A DNA stretch of 64,000 nucleotides from UBA5109 sp038148435 (GTDB taxonomy: Bacteria; Pseudomonadota; Gammaproteobacteria; Pseudomonadales; Pseudohongiellaceae). How positions within the stretch are numbered: the first letter of the stretch is position 1; each line of letters begins with the position of its first letter. Under the pieces are notes generated by a model. The model was not told the origin of the DNA. It did not search any database and saw only the letters and a list, made by a program, of their open reading frames with translations. The DNA is taken from positions 20,519-84,518 of the forward strand of contig JAYQVM010000001.1 in the NCBI GenBank assembly GCA_038148435.1, given 5' to 3'. Positions 16,893-27,161 of the stretch are shown here, piece after piece. The position numbers and the translations under genes are program-made.

Positions 16893-18254
16893 CTACCAGC
16901 TATAACCAAACTCAATTTCGAACTGATGCATTTTGAGTTCGATGGTCTGTGTTGGGTCAAAACTGTTCAGACCCTGTACGCTTTTCTCCGGAGCATACAT
17001 AAGTGAGAGGCTGTATTCCCGGCCACTGCTCAACCGATGGGTGAGGCCGGCCGTTATATGATTTTGGATCACACCTGGCGCCATCATATTGAATAGTACC
17101 TGATCGCTGTCGATGGGTTGTGCCCCGTGACTGAATCCAGCACGGAAAGTCCAATTGGGTGCGCTGCGGAGCTGCCACTCATACCCAAGTTTGTGTGTGC
17201 TCATGTCATTCCAGCCAAATCCGGCACCATTACTGCCGCCAAGGCAGGATGTCAGTGAAGTTCCACCAACAGTGGGGCAGGAGAAAATATGCTGGATAGG
17301 ATTGCCTACCGAATTGACTGAACTGAACATGGTGTGTTCGATATCGTAGTGAAAAGCACTGTTATTTGAAAGTTTAAAACTAATGCCAGCTCGGATACTG
17401 GCAGGTATGTCAAAATCACCCTGTTCAGCAAAAAGATCACTGTAGTCATCCAGTTCGCTCATATAGATTTTGCTCTGGTAACTCATGGCCAGGTTGATCT
17501 TGTCGCTAGCTTCCCAGATAACCCCCCCTTTCAGACCAGCACCAAAGCTGTAATCCCTGTCATTATTACTTAGGCTAGCAGGCATTTTCGTCCCACCAGA
17601 TGCAGCAAAGGTTTCGGTATAAGGGGCAAAACTGGCAAAGCCCTTCCCTTCAAAAGCCTGACCGCTGAGAACCAGTGCAGCACCCCAGCTCCAGTCCCTG
17701 CTTTGCCAGGCATAAGACAGGTCCAGAAAAGCCTGAGTTAGATCGACCCCGGCATCACCGGCGCCATATGAACCGGGCAAAGTCATTACCTCTGCAGCAC
17801 CTAGCCCATCCGGATCGAAAATGGCAGATCCTGTTTTGTAATCGGTATTCATACCTCCACGCCCATAAAATGAGATGCCGAACGCCGTGGTATCAGTCCG
17901 TTCCCAGGTATAGGCAATATAAGGAATCAGAAAATATTCACTGTCACTATTGACAGTGCCCGGCGCAATGGTAAATGCACCACCCTGACCGTTGGCAAGG
18001 CTACTTGATGCTGTGTAGGATCGGCGGGGCGAGAAAAGACCCAGACCAAATTCAAAATGATTATCTACGAAAGCCGTAGAAGCAGGATTGATGGAGGCTG
18101 CAATCGCTTCGTTGGGCAGGGCGGTACCGGCGCCGGCCATGCCTTTGTTTTTTACACCAAGGCCATGTGTAAAGTAGCCGTTAGTGGCGAGGCTCTCAGG
18201 GCTTAAGGCAATAGAGATAATAAGACCAAGTGAGCAGGTTGTTGGCACTCGCAT
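16893..18254 (-). CDS. FadL/OmpP1/TodX family outer-membrane transporter
   Basis: A 453-residue outer-membrane beta-barrel for hydrophobic substrates such as long-chain fatty acids or aromatic hydrocarbons. After the signal peptide (about 1-22, LATNGYF) comes the typical hatch sequence with NKGMAGAGTALPNEAIAASINPA (split here: NKGMAGAGTA, residues about 33-42, then AASINPAS). The chain ends in a Trp (FGYSW), as barrel proteins do with aromatic residues. I choose the ATG at 18254 because GGGGA precedes it and it gives a clean signal peptide. Two cysteines (CPTVGGTSLTSC) form a likely surface loop. The substrate is unknown; the nearby flavocytochrome genes make an aromatic compound possible. 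Confidence 0.88.
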   Translation of the reverse strand: MRVPTTCSLGLIISIALSPESLATNGYFTHGLGVKNKGMAGAGTALPNEAIAASINPASTAFVDNHFEFGLGLFSPRRSYTASSSLANGQGGAFTIAPGTVNSDSEYFLIPYIAYTWERTDTTAFGISFYGRGGMNTDYKTGSAIFDPDGLGAAEVMTLPGSYGAGDAGVDLTQAFLDLSYAWQSRDWSWGAALVLSGQAFEGKGFASFAPYTETFAASGGTKMPASLSNNDRDYSFGAGLKGGVIWEASDKINLAMSYQSKIYMSELDDYSDLFAEQGDFDIPASIRAGISFKLSNNSAFHYDIEHTMFSSVNSVGNPIQHIFSCPTVGGTSLTSCLGGSNGAGFGWNDMSTHKLGYEWQLRSAPNWTFRAGFSHGAQPIDSDQVLFNMMAPGVIQNHITAGLTHRLSSGREYSLSLMYAPEKSVQGLNSFDPTQTIELKMHQFEIEFGYSW

Positions 18255-18539
18255 GTGTTTTCCCCATTTGAATGAGCCGGCAATTCTATGTGCCAAACGG
18301 AATTTTAGTCAAATAAATGTTCTCGAATATATAGTTTAGCAAAAAGTAATCATTGCTTTGTCTCAACAGACTGACAGGTGTTCAAAAAAACACAAGGCTT
18401 GTTGTAGCAGCGAAATATCCAATGCAGATATGCTGTTTAATCGACGAGATAAATTTGCATCATTAAGTTATCACTCTCATAATCATCTGAAAATTATCAA
18501 TAAAAAAGCAAATCCATTACTTTGCTTAAGAGTGTGCTT

Positions 18540-21500
18540 ATGACAAGAATAATAAAAAACTTTTGTAGTTTTCAGCTTTTTAGGGGCTTAGCCGGTGCTT
18601 CCTTCAAAATTAACCCACTCAAGCCCATTCTTTTTTGCTGTGGCATCTTGCTTGCTTTTTCTGCAAGTGCCCAAGGAACGCGTTTATTAAGGCAGCCTTC
18701 TATCAGTGATACACATATTGCTTTTATCTATGGCGGTGATCTGTGGGTGAGTGCGTTAGGACAAACACAAGCTGTACGAATTACCAGTACTGCCGCTGTG
18801 GAGAGCGATCCAAATTTCTCACCGGATGGACAAACTATTGCTTTCACGTCAAACCGAGCTGGTATGCCAAGCGTATATACGGTTTCAGTTAATGGAGGCC
18901 CAGTTAATCGGCTTACCTGGCATCCGTCACCAGCGATAACCCGTGGCTGGACGCCCGATGGAGAACATGTGTTGTATGCTTCCAGCAGAGACTCGGCGCC
19001 AATAGCATTTAACCGTTTGTGGACTGTCTCTGTGGAAGGTGGGGCCCCCAGTTTATTAACAGAGCAATGGGGCTTTAACGGTTCATTTTCAGCAGATGGA
19101 GATCAAATAGTCATAGACAGAATGACTCGCCGCGATGTTGAATTCCGCGATTATAGAGGTGGGCAAAACACACCTCTAGTGATTCTTGACCTCGATGACC
19201 TATCTGAAACTCAATTGCCGAATGAGGCTTCAGCAGACATTGAGCCGATTTGGATAGGCGATAAGATTTATTTTCTTTCAGATCGTGACTGGACATCTAA
19301 CATTTGGTCTTACTCAACCGAAAATGGAACCCTAACCCAGCTAACACAATTTTCGGATAGCGATATTAAGCAGCTTTCCGGTAATGATCGTTTACTGACT
19401 TTTGAACACAGTGGTTATCTCTACACCTTAGATCCAGCTACAAATGCGATTACTCAATTAGAGATTAATGTTAGCGGCGATTTTCCATGGGCTGAAACCA
19501 GATTCGAAGATGTCAGTGAAAGTGCTGACTCTGCATCCTTATCGCCAACCGGTAGAAGAGCCATCATGGCAGCAAGAGGAGAGGTGTTTACTGTGCCAGT
19601 GGAAAATGGTGAAACGCGCAATATTACTCAAAGTTCCGGTGCAGCTGATCGTGCTCCGATATGGTCGCCGCTGGGAGATAAAATCGCCTGGTTTTCAGAT
19701 AACAACGGTGAATTTTATCGATTGATGGTGGCCAACCAGGATGGCCGATCCGACCTTGAAAGCATTTCTATTGGCGAGTCACTGATGGCCTGGGAGCCAA
19801 GCTGGTCTCCAGATGGGCAGCTGATAGCCTTTGTGGATGACGATGTCAGAATTCGAGTGATTGATTTAACCACCAATGAAATTACGACAGTTGATGTGGG
19901 CGGCACAAACATAGAACGGGGCTTTAATGGTTTAACCTGGTCACCGGACTCCAACTGGCTTGCTTATTCAAAAACTGCCAGCAACGAATTTAGACAAATA
20001 GTCGTTTGGTCGAGAGAAAACAATGAAGTTAGTCCTTTAACTAATGCTTTTGCAGACTCTTTTTCTCCATCCTGGGACAGAAATGGTAAGCATCTGTATT
20101 TTCTCGCCAGTACCGATTTGGCTTTAGGATCCAGCTGGGCCAGCACCAGTGCTATAGGGACTCAAGCACTTTATGCTGCCTATATTATTAACCTTGCAGA
20201 AGACACCAAATCTCCGTTTGAGCCGTTAAGTGATGAAGAATCAAGTGGTGAGCCAAGTGCTGAAGGCGCACTAGAAGAAGACGCCGTTGAACAGGCTGTT
20301 GCAGTGGTTATCGACATTGACAATATTGAACGCAGAATTTTAGCGCTACCACTTCCTGAAAGAAATTACAGAATGACTATTAGCGGACCTTCCGGGTCAG
20401 TTTTTATTGCTGAGCAATCTGCTAATGGCCCAGAGTTAACTTTGCAAAAATTCACTTTAGAGGCGAGAGAAGCGCAGGCATTTGTCGATGGTCTGAGTAG
20501 TGTGTCGGTTTCCGCTGATGGTAATAAGTTACTAGTTCAAAAAGGGCCGGCCTGGCAAGTTCTTGATGCCGACAGAGCAAGTGGCTACATGGGTGAAAAT
20601 GCGAACAGTGCGGTAAATTTGCAAGTAACCCTGAGCATGCGACTGGACAGAGAAGCCGAATGGAAACAGATGTTTGAAGAAGCCTGGCGTTATGAACGAG
20701 ATTATTTTTATGACCCTAACATGCATGGACGAGACTGGGATGATGTTTATCGTCGCTACTCGCCTTTAGTCCCATACATCAGGCATCGTTCGGATCTGAC
20801 CTATATTCTTGATCAGATCAACGGTGAAATGTCGGTTGGCCATAGTTTTGTTTTTGGTGGCGATTATCCTGAGGTTGAAGCATCAACCGTTGGTTTACTT
20901 GGTGCGGATCTTGTTCCTTCAAGAAATCGCTGGATGATCGAGCGCATTTATACCAGTGAAAGCTGGAATCCCGGTCTTACTGGACCTCTGGATCAGCCTG
21001 GAGTAAATATTGAAGAAGGTCATTATTTAGTCGGGATCAATGGCAGGGAATTAACAGCTGATGAAAACCCCTATGCTTTTTTAGAGGGGACCGCAGATAT
21101 GCAAACGATTTTGCATATCAATGACTCGCCTGATTTTGAAGATGCCTGGCAAGAAACTATTGTCCCGATCAGAGATGAAGGCTCTCTGAGGCAGCGTAGT
21201 TGGGTTGAGGATAACCGACGCAGGGTAGATGAACTTTCAGGCGGTAAGTTAGGTTATATTTGGGTGCCTAATACTACCACCCCGGGCTTTGTTTCTTTCA
21301 ATCGCTACTTTTTCGCGCAACAGGATAAGGCCGGAGCGGTGATCGATGAGAGATATAACGGAGGAGGACAGCTGGACGATTACATGGTTGATTTAATGAG
21401 TCGAAGTTTGAGGATCAGTATTACTAACGAGGTGCCAAATGGAAGGCCAATCAGATTGCCCGCTGGAATACTTGGTCCAAAAATATTAATGGTTAATGAA

Positions 21501-21857
21501 ATGTCGATGTCAGGCGGGGATTTCTTTCCCTGGATTTTCAGACAGCAGCAAATTGGTCCTTTGTTAGGCCAGCGTACATGGGGTGGTTTAGTGAAATCAT
21601 CAGTACATTATAGTTTGGTTGATGGGGGTGCATTGACAGCACCTGACAATGCGGTTTTTGATCCGTTTGCTAATGAGTGGATTGCAGAAAATATCGGCAT
21701 CACACCGGATATTGAAGTTTATCAAGACGCTCGGTCATTAAGTAATAATGAGGATCCTCAACTCGAAAGGGCTGTCAAAGAAGTGTTGCGCATGCTTGAA
21801 GAGCAGGGCTCAATAAATATTGGGCCACCGCCCTTTTCGACACCAGCGCTGCATTAG
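18540..21857 (+). CDS. Tricorn-like S41 family protease, exported
   Basis: A protein of about 1,105 residues. A signal-like hydrophobic segment (about residues 27-45) is followed by TolB/WD-type propeller repeats (FSPDGQTIAFTSNRAG, WSPLGDKIAWFSDNNG, WSPDSNWLAYSK) over about 50-560, an acidic linker, then the tricorn core helical region, a PDZ domain and the S41 peptidase fold. The nucleophile region is EMSMSGGDFFPWIF, with Ser in SGG. Such proteases degrade oligopeptides. The ATG at 18540 follows AAGAGTG and is preferred to the TTG at 18522. Codon usage is more A/T-rich than that of flanking genes, so transfer is possible. Confidence 0.88.
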   Translation: MTRIIKNFCSFQLFRGLAGASFKINPLKPILFCCGILLAFSASAQGTRLLRQPSISDTHIAFIYGGDLWVSALGQTQAVRITSTAAVESDPNFSPDGQTIAFTSNRAGMPSVYTVSVNGGPVNRLTWHPSPAITRGWTPDGEHVLYASSRDSAPIAFNRLWTVSVEGGAPSLLTEQWGFNGSFSADGDQIVIDRMTRRDVEFRDYRGGQNTPLVILDLDDLSETQLPNEASADIEPIWIGDKIYFLSDRDWTSNIWSYSTENGTLTQLTQFSDSDIKQLSGNDRLLTFEHSGYLYTLDPATNAITQLEINVSGDFPWAETRFEDVSESADSASLSPTGRRAIMAARGEVFTVPVENGETRNITQSSGAADRAPIWSPLGDKIAWFSDNNGEFYRLMVANQDGRSDLESISIGESLMAWEPSWSPDGQLIAFVDDDVRIRVIDLTTNEITTVDVGGTNIERGFNGLTWSPDSNWLAYSKTASNEFRQIVVWSRENNEVSPLTNAFADSFSPSWDRNGKHLYFLASTDLALGSSWASTSAIGTQALYAAYIINLAEDTKSPFEPLSDEESSGEPSAEGALEEDAVEQAVAVVIDIDNIERRILALPLPERNYRMTISGPSGSVFIAEQSANGPELTLQKFTLEAREAQAFVDGLSSVSVSADGNKLLVQKGPAWQVLDADRASGYMGENANSAVNLQVTLSMRLDREAEWKQMFEEAWRYERDYFYDPNMHGRDWDDVYRRYSPLVPYIRHRSDLTYILDQINGEMSVGHSFVFGGDYPEVEASTVGLLGADLVPSRNRWMIERIYTSESWNPGLTGPLDQPGVNIEEGHYLVGINGRELTADENPYAFLEGTADMQTILHINDSPDFEDAWQETIVPIRDEGSLRQRSWVEDNRRRVDELSGGKLGYIWVPNTTTPGFVSFNRYFFAQQDKAGAVIDERYNGGGQLDDYMVDLMSRSLRISITNEVPNGRPIRLPAGILGPKILMVNEMSMSGGDFFPWIFRQQQIGPLLGQRTWGGLVKSSVHYSLVDGGALTAPDNAVFDPFANEWIAENIGITPDIEVYQDARSLSNNEDPQLERAVKEVLRMLEEQGSINIGPPPFSTPALH

Positions 21858-21901
21858 GCAGAAGCACTGGTGAATGAATAAAAGCTATTTATTTTGGGGT
21901 A

Positions 21902-21951
21902 GAGTTGCTTTGCTAGTTTCTTAGCTCGAAAACAGCAAAACTCGTTTTTTT
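21902..21951 (+). terminator. Probable terminator after the tricorn-like gene
   Basis: GAGT...TTTGCT pairs with AGCAAA...ACTC across a loop of about 20 bases, with a two-base bulge, and is followed by G then six or seven T. The loop is large, so confidence is moderate. It sits between convergent genes. Confidence 0.5.
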
Positions 21952-22042
21952 AATTACAACAAGCATAATAACAACTTCTCCAAAGCTTGTTTGCTCAAAT
22001 ATAGCTTGTTTTCTGCCGCAGGCTTATAGAATTATTCCTTTA

Positions 22043-23461
22043 CTAGGGCTTTACGGCTAATCGTGTCACGATTTCATGATAGGTCTGAACGAAACGATAC
22101 AGCTCCTGCTCTAGAATGCGTTCCTGGTCACTGTGAGCACCAAATCCCAGTGGGCCATCTTCACGATCGATACCAGGCCCCACGCCGTAGCAATTGACCC
22201 CTTTGGCCCTAACATAACTCATGTCAGTGGCGCCGGTGCTCATCCTGGGAATGATTGGCACGTTATAGTGTTTCTCATAGACTTGTTCGATGACCTGAAA
22301 TGCCTCTGTATCCAGTTGCACAGATGCACTGGGTCTTACCAGCGCATCATCCCAGCTTACTTCGATGGCGGGATCATTTATCACCGCGGAAATTTCATTG
22401 AGAAAACTATCAAAGTCCTCTTCTGGCAGTAAACGAACATCAAGAGAGGCTGTCCCTGCAGAAGGGATAACATTGTAGCGATAACCAATGTCAATAATGG
22501 TTGGTGTAACTGTGTTATGAAGCAGGGCTGCAGTAGCTGGCTCATTGTCTAAGAGGTATAGCATAGCTTCTTCTGCCGCAAGCGAACCTGGATTGAGTAG
22601 GGCCCGATAACGGGCGGCTGCCTCGAGTGATGAAATGTCTGCAAGGCGTGCCAACATATTAGTGGAGGTGTCGCTTAAGCTAATAGGCTCCTGCCATTCT
22701 GCCAATGCAGTTATTGCATTACTTAGATGAACAACAGCATTATTGCGGGTAGGAACAGAACCATGTCCGGCTGCTCCGGTGACTGTCAAAACCGCTGTAC
22801 GCCGTTTCTTTTCACCAGATTGGACAGCAACAAAAAGGGCTTCTCCGTTCTCACGAACAACACTTCCTCCTTCAGCCAGGCAGTATTCAGCATCAATGGC
22901 ATCGAAGTACTGGCTGGTCATAAACTCGACGCCCCACTGCACGCCACCTTCCTCGGCTGCCTCCGCGAGAAAAATTACGTCTCGATCTAGTTCAACACCG
23001 CTTCGTTTAAGTAGTAGCATAGTCATCAGGGATGCGACCAAGTTGTCCTTATCATCGACAGCCCCGCGGCTATATATCCAGCCATTATCCAAGGTGCCGC
23101 CAAACGGTGGAAAGCTCCACTTTTCGGGGTCCACGGAAACCACATCCAAATGAGCCATCAGTAATAAAGGACGCTTAGTGCCGTTACCTGCCAGTCGAGC
23201 AACCAGATTAGCCCGGGCTGGATCGCGACTGTATATTTCCACATCGATGCCCTCGGCGATAAGGATTTCAGCAAGCTGATCCACCAGAACAGTTTCATTA
23301 CCCGGGGGATTAGAGGTGTCGACTTGCAACATCGCCTGAAAACGTTCCAGCGTTTCCTGATTGATTGCATCCCAGTCAAATTCTGCAGCAGCGGCGATAT
23401 ATGGCAAAAGACAGAGAATAATTGACGGGAGGGCTTTTGAAAGTAATCGAAGTGATGGCAT
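22043..23461 (-). CDS. Exported M20 family zinc peptidase
   Basis: A 472-residue metallopeptidase. A Sec signal covers about 1-26 (LPYIAAAAEF). Zinc ligands are in LMAHLDVVSVD (His, about 100), the bridging Asp in GAVDDKDN (about 129-136), the catalytic Glu pair in EAAEEGG (about 164-170), and a C-terminal His in GFGAHSDQE. This arrangement is that of the ArgE/DapE/carboxypeptidase S branch. The ATG at 23461 is chosen because AAGGAAG lies six bases upstream; a TTG at 23491 would add ten residues before the signal. With the tricorn-like protease and M14 enzyme it forms a peptide-degrading set. Confidence 0.9.
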   Translation of the reverse strand: MPSLRLLSKALPSIILCLLPYIAAAAEFDWDAINQETLERFQAMLQVDTSNPPGNETVLVDQLAEILIAEGIDVEIYSRDPARANLVARLAGNGTKRPLLLMAHLDVVSVDPEKWSFPPFGGTLDNGWIYSRGAVDDKDNLVASLMTMLLLKRSGVELDRDVIFLAEAAEEGGVQWGVEFMTSQYFDAIDAEYCLAEGGSVVRENGEALFVAVQSGEKKRRTAVLTVTGAAGHGSVPTRNNAVVHLSNAITALAEWQEPISLSDTSTNMLARLADISSLEAAARYRALLNPGSLAAEEAMLYLLDNEPATAALLHNTVTPTIIDIGYRYNVIPSAGTASLDVRLLPEEDFDSFLNEISAVINDPAIEVSWDDALVRPSASVQLDTEAFQVIEQVYEKHYNVPIIPRMSTGATDMSYVRAKGVNCYGVGPGIDREDGPLGFGAHSDQERILEQELYRFVQTYHEIVTRLAVKP

Positions 23462-23659
23462 TACGAACTTCCTTGGTAAAGCATGAAACAACTATTCAGC
23501 AATTCTAGCTAAGAATAAAGGTAAATGCGCTACTTAGTCTGAGGTTTGCTCCGTTTTGGAGCGAACATTAGATGGCAAAGATATAGTATTTAAAGAATTT
23601 CCCTCTTTCACTCGATAATGCAAGCCGAGTAAAGCCTATTTAATGTTGATCAGATTAGT

Positions 23660-24589
23660 TTAAATCTCTTTGAGATAATCCAGCGCACCTTTAACGGCCT
23701 CAACCTGCGCCAGGATGCAATTCTTATCATCAACTTTTGGGCTATCCGGGTAAACCTCAGTGGTCGTAACAAAGGGGGCTTCGGTAAAGCCAGCACACAA
23801 CCCAAGATTTTTAATAGGATAATTAATCACACCCCGCTGCTCAGTTTTAGTCCCTAATAAATGGTTTTTTTCATCCGAGGGCGCGATGTGTGTAACTCTT
23901 TCAACGGCATCAATAATCGCTTTTTGAAAATCTGGCATGGGGTTTTCGCTGTCTCCCACAAGGTAAAAGCCATCGGGGATTTCCCATAACTCTTTATGAA
24001 CAGCATCCCGAGCCTCCAGAGCTGGTCTAAATTCAGAGTTATCTGTGTCGGTCGTTTCATGCAAATCAAGGTGAGCAAGAATCGATACATGAAGGCTTTT
24101 TACATAGCGCATAATATAGCTGGCTTCTTCTACCGCAGTATCCGATTTAAACGAGCGATTAGGGTCAATGGTGTTGGGATTCCAACGATTAATCGTCTCA
24201 TAGCCCCAAGGGCTAATGCAGGGTGCAACAACAAAATTATAAGAGTCTGCATAATATTCTAAAATGCTTTCAACGAAGCTAAGCGCACCTTTAACACCGC
24301 TGGTTTCGTAGCCATGAACACCGCCGGTAATTAATACACTTGGTTTGTCGTTTTGCCAATGTTTCGTTTTAATCACCCAGAGGGGGTAAGTATCTGGATC
24401 ATAAGACAGGGCGCCATATTGTTCGACAATGAGCAAGCTTGAGAAGTTCTGCGCGATTTTTTTGACTTTTGTCACTACCTCTTGTTGGTATGATCGTTTT
24501 ATAGTTTGCTGGTTTAGCCAAGCAGCTTTTTCTTCCTTTTCCCACGCTTTTCCGGGGGTTCCAATTGAAAGATATTGTTGAGTGGGCAT
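23660..24589 (-). CDS. M14-family zinc carboxypeptidase-like protein
   Basis: A 309-residue protein with the M14 zinc site: HxxE in GGVHGYETSG (about 89-98), the substrate-binding DPNRSF (about 139-144) and the third ligand His in LAHLDLHETTD (about 167-177). A C-terminal Glu in FTEAPF fits the catalytic base. No signal peptide is visible, so it probably acts in the cytoplasm, unlike its exported neighbours. The ATG at 24589 is used; a TTG four codons upstream is less likely. The substrate is unknown; the succinylglutamate-desuccinylase-like branch is also possible. Composition is A/T-rich. Confidence 0.8.
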   Translation of the reverse strand: MPTQQYLSIGTPGKAWEKEEKAAWLNQQTIKRSYQQEVVTKVKKIAQNFSSLLIVEQYGALSYDPDTYPLWVIKTKHWQNDKPSVLITGGVHGYETSGVKGALSFVESILEYYADSYNFVVAPCISPWGYETINRWNPNTIDPNRSFKSDTAVEEASYIMRYVKSLHVSILAHLDLHETTDTDNSEFRPALEARDAVHKELWEIPDGFYLVGDSENPMPDFQKAIIDAVERVTHIAPSDEKNHLLGTKTEQRGVINYPIKNLGLCAGFTEAPFVTTTEVYPDSPKVDDKNCILAQVEAVKGALDYLKEI

Positions 24590-24655
24590 ATTTTGGATCA
24601 ATGTTGAAAGCTAGTAACAGGTTTTAAAGACTTAAGATTGGCTAGCAGGAACTAA

Positions 24656-25297
24656 TTAAGCGTTCTGATGCCAGAGCCACCAGCTGTAAAGAACTGGAAT
24701 CAAAATAGCAGGCAAGATTGAGCTCAACAATAAGTAGATTAGCTCATGCTGCATCAATATCCATGATCCAATTAGTAAAATGAATCCGGCAAGCATGATC
24801 AGCTTGCTACCCAGATGATGTGTTTTTCTCCAAACTTCATCGCTGGAAAGAGTCCACGGGGTGCGAATTCCGATGAAGAAGTTGCTACGGATCCTACCCA
24901 GAAAATTGCCTGTAATAATCAGGGCGAGGCCGATGGCAAAAATTATTAGGCGGTCCATAGACACCTCTCGGCCAAAGGCGATGGCAACATTGCCTGCCTG
25001 AATCAAAAGCATCATGAGTATGAACGCAAACAGGATACCATTTCGTGCGCAAATCGACTGTTGGAGGTTCTCTTTGCGAGGCTCCAGCCATTTCAGGCTG
25101 GAGAAAAATCCCAGCAGTATGGCTATGACTGCTGGAGACATAAACAAGGCTACCCAGGCCGGGCCATATCGATCCGCCTGACCATCAAACCCAAAGTGAA
25201 GCGGTAACTCCAGGCCTGCTGGTATAGTTTGCAACGTAATAAGAGATACAGTTGCGCTAATCGCACACAAAATCCAGCCTGGCTTTAGAGTCGTCAT
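24656..25297 (-). CDS. SdpI/DUF1648 family membrane protein
   Basis: A 213-residue protein with six membrane segments. The N-terminal DUF1648 part carries LPLHFGFDGQADRYGP (about 31-46). The C-terminal SdpI signature is NFLGRIRSNFFIGIRTPWTL followed by SSDEVWRKTH (about 131-160). In Bacillus SdpI gives immunity to a secreted toxin and relays the signal; homologues are widespread in bacteria without that toxin, and their role is unknown. It lies 66 bp upstream of the M14 gene start and just after the AbgB-like gene, on the same strand. Confidence 0.88.
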   Translation of the reverse strand: MTTLKPGWILCAISATVSLITLQTIPAGLELPLHFGFDGQADRYGPAWVALFMSPAVIAILLGFFSSLKWLEPRKENLQQSICARNGILFAFILMMLLIQAGNVAIAFGREVSMDRLIIFAIGLALIITGNFLGRIRSNFFIGIRTPWTLSSDEVWRKTHHLGSKLIMLAGFILLIGSWILMQHELIYLLLSSILPAILIPVLYSWWLWHQNA

Positions 25298-25352
25298 TTT
25301 TTTCTCTAGTAAGCTTAATCGCTTTATCTATAAATTATATCCCTTCCCCGAG

Positions 25353-26939
25353 CTATCGAGTTAATTGAGGATAATTTATTCCCAGTTGTTCGAGGTAACT
25401 GTCAAATTGAGAGGGCTCATAGTAATACTCCCTCAGCAAAGGTCTAAATTCAGCCATGATCTCTGCATTTTTTTCGATGGCCGGGTCGTCCTGGGGGCCA
25501 ATGAAAGGGACATACTGTTCCTCGGCTGTCTGCACATCAGTAAAGTAGGCTTGCGCCTCATCAATGAGGTTGGCATCCAGAAAAAGATCTAGCATGGTTG
25601 TCGCAACCACTTTTGCGCCGGTCAAAGTCCCCTTGTGTGCGATGGGCGTTGCCATTGCCATTGCGCTTGACCAATGGTGGCCCTGCATACCTGGTACATT
25701 CGCCGGAAATCTCAGCGTGACTGTTGGGACATTCCAAGAGACATCTCCAATATCATCCGAGCCGCCTGAAACAGGTGTTTCTGCCGGCTCCTGCAGTCCC
25801 TCGACCTCCTCATTCAGGCCCTGTGGGTCTTCTTCGCCCATCAAGGACTGAACTGCTCTGGCAAAAATCTGATCATCTTCCGACCAGACTGGCAAGCCAA
25901 CGGCATGTATATTCTCTGCCATCGCTTCAGCCACAGGTCTGTTGAAATGGCGTGGATAGGCAGTGCCAACGATTCGCCTCGATATAGTAGTATCTGTCAT
26001 CATGGCGGCGCCTTCTGCAATTCTTTGTAGGGTATCAAAATTTTCGCGAATACCATCGGCACTGACTTCCCTGATGAAATACCAGACACTTGCATATGAG
26101 GGGACTACATTAGGCTGATCCCCGCCATTGGTGACCACATAGTGCGATCTCTGGAGTGGATGCAGATGTTCGCGGCGATAATTCCAGCCTATATTCATTA
26201 GCTCGACAGCATCCAGCGCACTTCTGCCGCGCCAGGGATCGCCCGCTCCGTGGGCAGCAACCCCTTCAAACATATATTCGACGGATACCAGACCAGTACC
26301 TCGAGCCTGCCCCCAGGAAACGCTTAGGTCGCTTGCGACATGGTTGAATAAAACAACATCGATATCATCAAACAAGCCATCTCGGGCATACCAGGCCTTG
26401 GTTGCCAGCAGTTCTTCGGCAATACCTGGCCAAAGAACAATCGTTCCCGACAGGTTTTCCCTTTGCATGATTTCCTTTACGGCCAGCGCGGCAGCGATAT
26501 TAACGGCCTGGCCTGAGTTATGTCCTTCGCCATGACCTGGTGCTCCTTCGATAAGGGGCTGTCGGTAGGCAACACCCGGCAACTGTGAAGCCCGCGGGAT
26601 GCCATCCACATCCGAACCCAGGGCGATGATCGGCCTGCCACTACCCCAAGTTGCCCACCAAGCAGAAGGGATACCTGCAACACCAGTTTCTACGGTAAAT
26701 TCATTTTCACGCAAAATTTCTCCGAGATAGCGCTGTGTTTCGAACTCCTGAAAACCCAGCTCGGAAAACGAAAATAGACTATCGACAATTTCCTGCACAA
26801 GCTTCTCCTGTGCCTCAACATTCTGGATAGCCTCTGCTTTCAGGGCGCCCAGAGAATTAGGTTGTCCAAAGGCTAGTGTGGAAAAAGAAACCAGGACAAC
26901 AAAAATGTCGGCGACAAAAATTTTTTTAAGTAATAGCAT
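25353..26939 (-). CDS. Exported M20D amidohydrolase (AbgB/peptidase-like)
   Basis: A 528-residue protein with an N-terminal signal (about 1-25, LAFGQ). It follows the AbgB pattern: ELGFQEFET (about 59-67), IALGSDVDGIP (about 105-115), the zinc loop GHGEGHNSGQ (about 134-143), the catalytic region GIAEELLATK, a dimerisation domain, and the C-terminal zinc-site segment GHHWSSAMAMATPIAHKG. AbgB and related enzymes cleave N-acyl or p-aminobenzoyl amino acids. The export signal is unusual for AbgB itself but common among marine homologues. It is a likely amide-scavenging enzyme in the same block as the peptidases. Confidence 0.87.
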   Translation of the reverse strand: MLLLKKIFVADIFVVLVSFSTLAFGQPNSLGALKAEAIQNVEAQEKLVQEIVDSLFSFSELGFQEFETQRYLGEILRENEFTVETGVAGIPSAWWATWGSGRPIIALGSDVDGIPRASQLPGVAYRQPLIEGAPGHGEGHNSGQAVNIAAALAVKEIMQRENLSGTIVLWPGIAEELLATKAWYARDGLFDDIDVVLFNHVASDLSVSWGQARGTGLVSVEYMFEGVAAHGAGDPWRGRSALDAVELMNIGWNYRREHLHPLQRSHYVVTNGGDQPNVVPSYASVWYFIREVSADGIRENFDTLQRIAEGAAMMTDTTISRRIVGTAYPRHFNRPVAEAMAENIHAVGLPVWSEDDQIFARAVQSLMGEEDPQGLNEEVEGLQEPAETPVSGGSDDIGDVSWNVPTVTLRFPANVPGMQGHHWSSAMAMATPIAHKGTLTGAKVVATTMLDLFLDANLIDEAQAYFTDVQTAEEQYVPFIGPQDDPAIEKNAEIMAEFRPLLREYYYEPSQFDSYLEQLGINYPQLTR

Positions 26940-27161
26940 GATTTGGCCTATATGGATTATTTACAGGCATTATTTGCTCTTAAAAACTTCAGGTCAAGAA
27001 TTGCCTAGGATACGTCCAGCATACGTAACTTATTGTTTATTGCTGGCAAAAAGACAGGTCTATTCCTGCTTCACAGCGGGGGGGGGATGAGCTAGTTGGA
27101 ATTAGACTTTTGTTGGGCTATATTTAATGACATAGTTTATGGTTAGATTGTAAAAAACAAG

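Noticed and set aside
18255..18539. Possible small gene between the FadL and tricorn-like genes
   Set aside because: The open frame there has no ATG start, no ribosome site and overlaps the start of the tricorn-like gene; it looks like promoter DNA.
27078..27086. Run of nine G as a phase-variation tract
   Set aside because: It lies outside any coding frame, 75 bp before the cytochrome start; no gene would be switched by slippage, though a promoter-spacing effect cannot be excluded.
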